Positions 50,441 to 50,756 of a DNA stretch of 50,756 nucleotides are shown piece by piece; within the stretch, counting starts at the first letter, position 1; each line of letters opens with the position of its first letter. The DNA comes from Pseudomonadota bacterium (GTDB lineage Bacteria > Pseudomonadota > Alphaproteobacteria > Rhizobiales > Beijerinckiaceae). The position numbers and the translations under genes are program-made. The stretch spans positions 1-50,756 of the forward strand of contig JAEWKH010000098.1 of NCBI GenBank assembly GCA_023386155.1. Reading direction: 5' to 3'. The notes under the pieces are model-generated. The model had not been told where the DNA came from and did not search any database. It saw only the letters and a program-made list of their open reading frames with translations.

Positions 50441-50610
50441 TTCCCTCCCCACCCCTCTCAGGCCTGCCTGAGAGGGGCATCCTCTTGCGCAAGTCGGGAA
50501 CACCCGACTTGCGATGGGGAGGGATTAAGGGTGGGGGTGTCGGCGCCTGACCTTGATAGGCTATCGCCGACACCCCCACCTCCAGCTCCTCCCCACAAGG
50601 GGGAGGAGAG
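50441..50610. repeat. Composite repeat with CACAAGGGGGAGG end, copy 2
   Basis: The block starts TCCCTCCCCACCCCTCTCAGG, includes AAGTCGGG / CCCGACTT and GGTGGGGGTGTCGGCG / CGCCGACACCCCCACC, and ends CTCCTCCCCACAAGGGGGAGGAGAG, which matches the end of the element at 25366-25489. Confidence 0.75.
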
Positions 50611-50634
50611 CTTTTCGGCCCGTCTCGGGACAAT

Positions 50635-50649
50635 GTTCTCACTTTGTTC
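50635..50649 (+). promoter_or_regulatory. Candidate LexA (SOS) box at the window end
   Basis: GTTC-TCACTTT-GTTC is an exact match to the alphaproteobacterial consensus GTTC-N7-GTTC, and its AT-rich spacer resembles known strong sites. It abuts the -35 element of the promoter at 50650-50678. A gene to the right, outside the window, is expected to be damage-inducible. Confidence 0.65.
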
Positions 50650-50678
50650 TTGACAGGCAGGAGAAGCTCGGCTATATC
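50650..50678 (+). promoter_or_regulatory. Sigma-70 promoter reading out of the window
   Basis: TTGACA (50650-50655) and TATATC (50673-50678) are separated by 17 bases. The -35 matches the consensus fully; the -10 matches four of six positions. The gene it serves lies beyond base 50756. Confidence 0.6.
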
Positions 50679-50756
50679 ATTGCCCATCCCCGCCCGACGA
50701 GGGACGCGCTTCGCGAGGCGTCACAAGTGTCGGGGCAGGGAGCGGGCCTGCCGGTC

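Overview
The window is high-GC DNA with dense coding, short intergenic gaps, frequent 1-38 bp gene overlaps and Shine-Dalgarno-type starts. Gene content and order (hpt / ftsE-ftsX-YdcF-plsC / chorismate mutase-hisC-tyrA / DUF2125 / ChaC; a ugp operon; CoA-acylating mmsA with mmsB) point to an alphaproteobacterium of the Hyphomicrobiales, probably Methylobacteriaceae and perhaps Microvirga-like. The genus is inferred from protein style and from the interspersed palindromic repeats; no rRNA or tRNA gene is visible to confirm it. I see no phage, insertion-sequence transposase, CRISPR array or toxin-antitoxin cassette.

Layout. 1-3.3 kb: a truncated gene, a YihY/BrkB membrane protein, two small hypothetical proteins and an exported protein, set among copies of a palindromic element bordered by CTAG. 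3.3-7.9 kb: periplasmic 2',3'-cyclic phosphodiesterase/3'-nucleotidase (CpdB), a Cys/Met-metabolism PLP enzyme, TspO and hypoxanthine phosphoribosyltransferase. 8.2-16.9 kb: cell-division ABC system FtsEX, a YdcF protein, the acyltransferase PlsC, then the late tyrosine/phenylalanine enzymes, DUF2125, ChaC and a hypothetical gene with an SOS-box-like start region. 17.2-21.6 kb: the sn-glycerol-3-phosphate uptake operon ugpBAEC with a candidate Pho box. 21.7-29 kb: a stress-protein-like gene, then a likely lysine-catabolic cluster (FAD oxidoreductase, Lrp regulator, saccharopine dehydrogenase, aminoadipate-semialdehyde dehydrogenase, ThDP enzyme). 29.1-36.2 kb: transaldolase, a LysR regulator divergent from mmsA, and valine-catabolic genes interrupted by a low-GC orphan. 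36.4-46.8 kb: an O-antigen-ligase-like protein, an M20 amidohydrolase, a DUF4198 protein, GTP cyclohydrolase II, a DMT exporter, lipoproteins, an SLC13 permease and a CAP-domain lipoprotein. 47-50 kb: a BaiN/YhiN-type flavoprotein overlapping recQ. 50.0-50.76 kb: a gene-free mosaic of palindromic repeats ending in a promoter with a good alphaproteobacterial SOS box that points out of the window.

Most genes are ordinary core metabolism. The signals most worth following are the CTAG-bordered element (two neighbouring genes take their TAG stop from its border), the two GTTC-N7-GTTC sites, the Pho box before ugpB, the lysine cluster lacking a visible lysine-ketoglutarate reductase, and the low-GC gene inside the valine cluster. 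I found nothing that I could defend as a wholly new defence or biosynthetic system.
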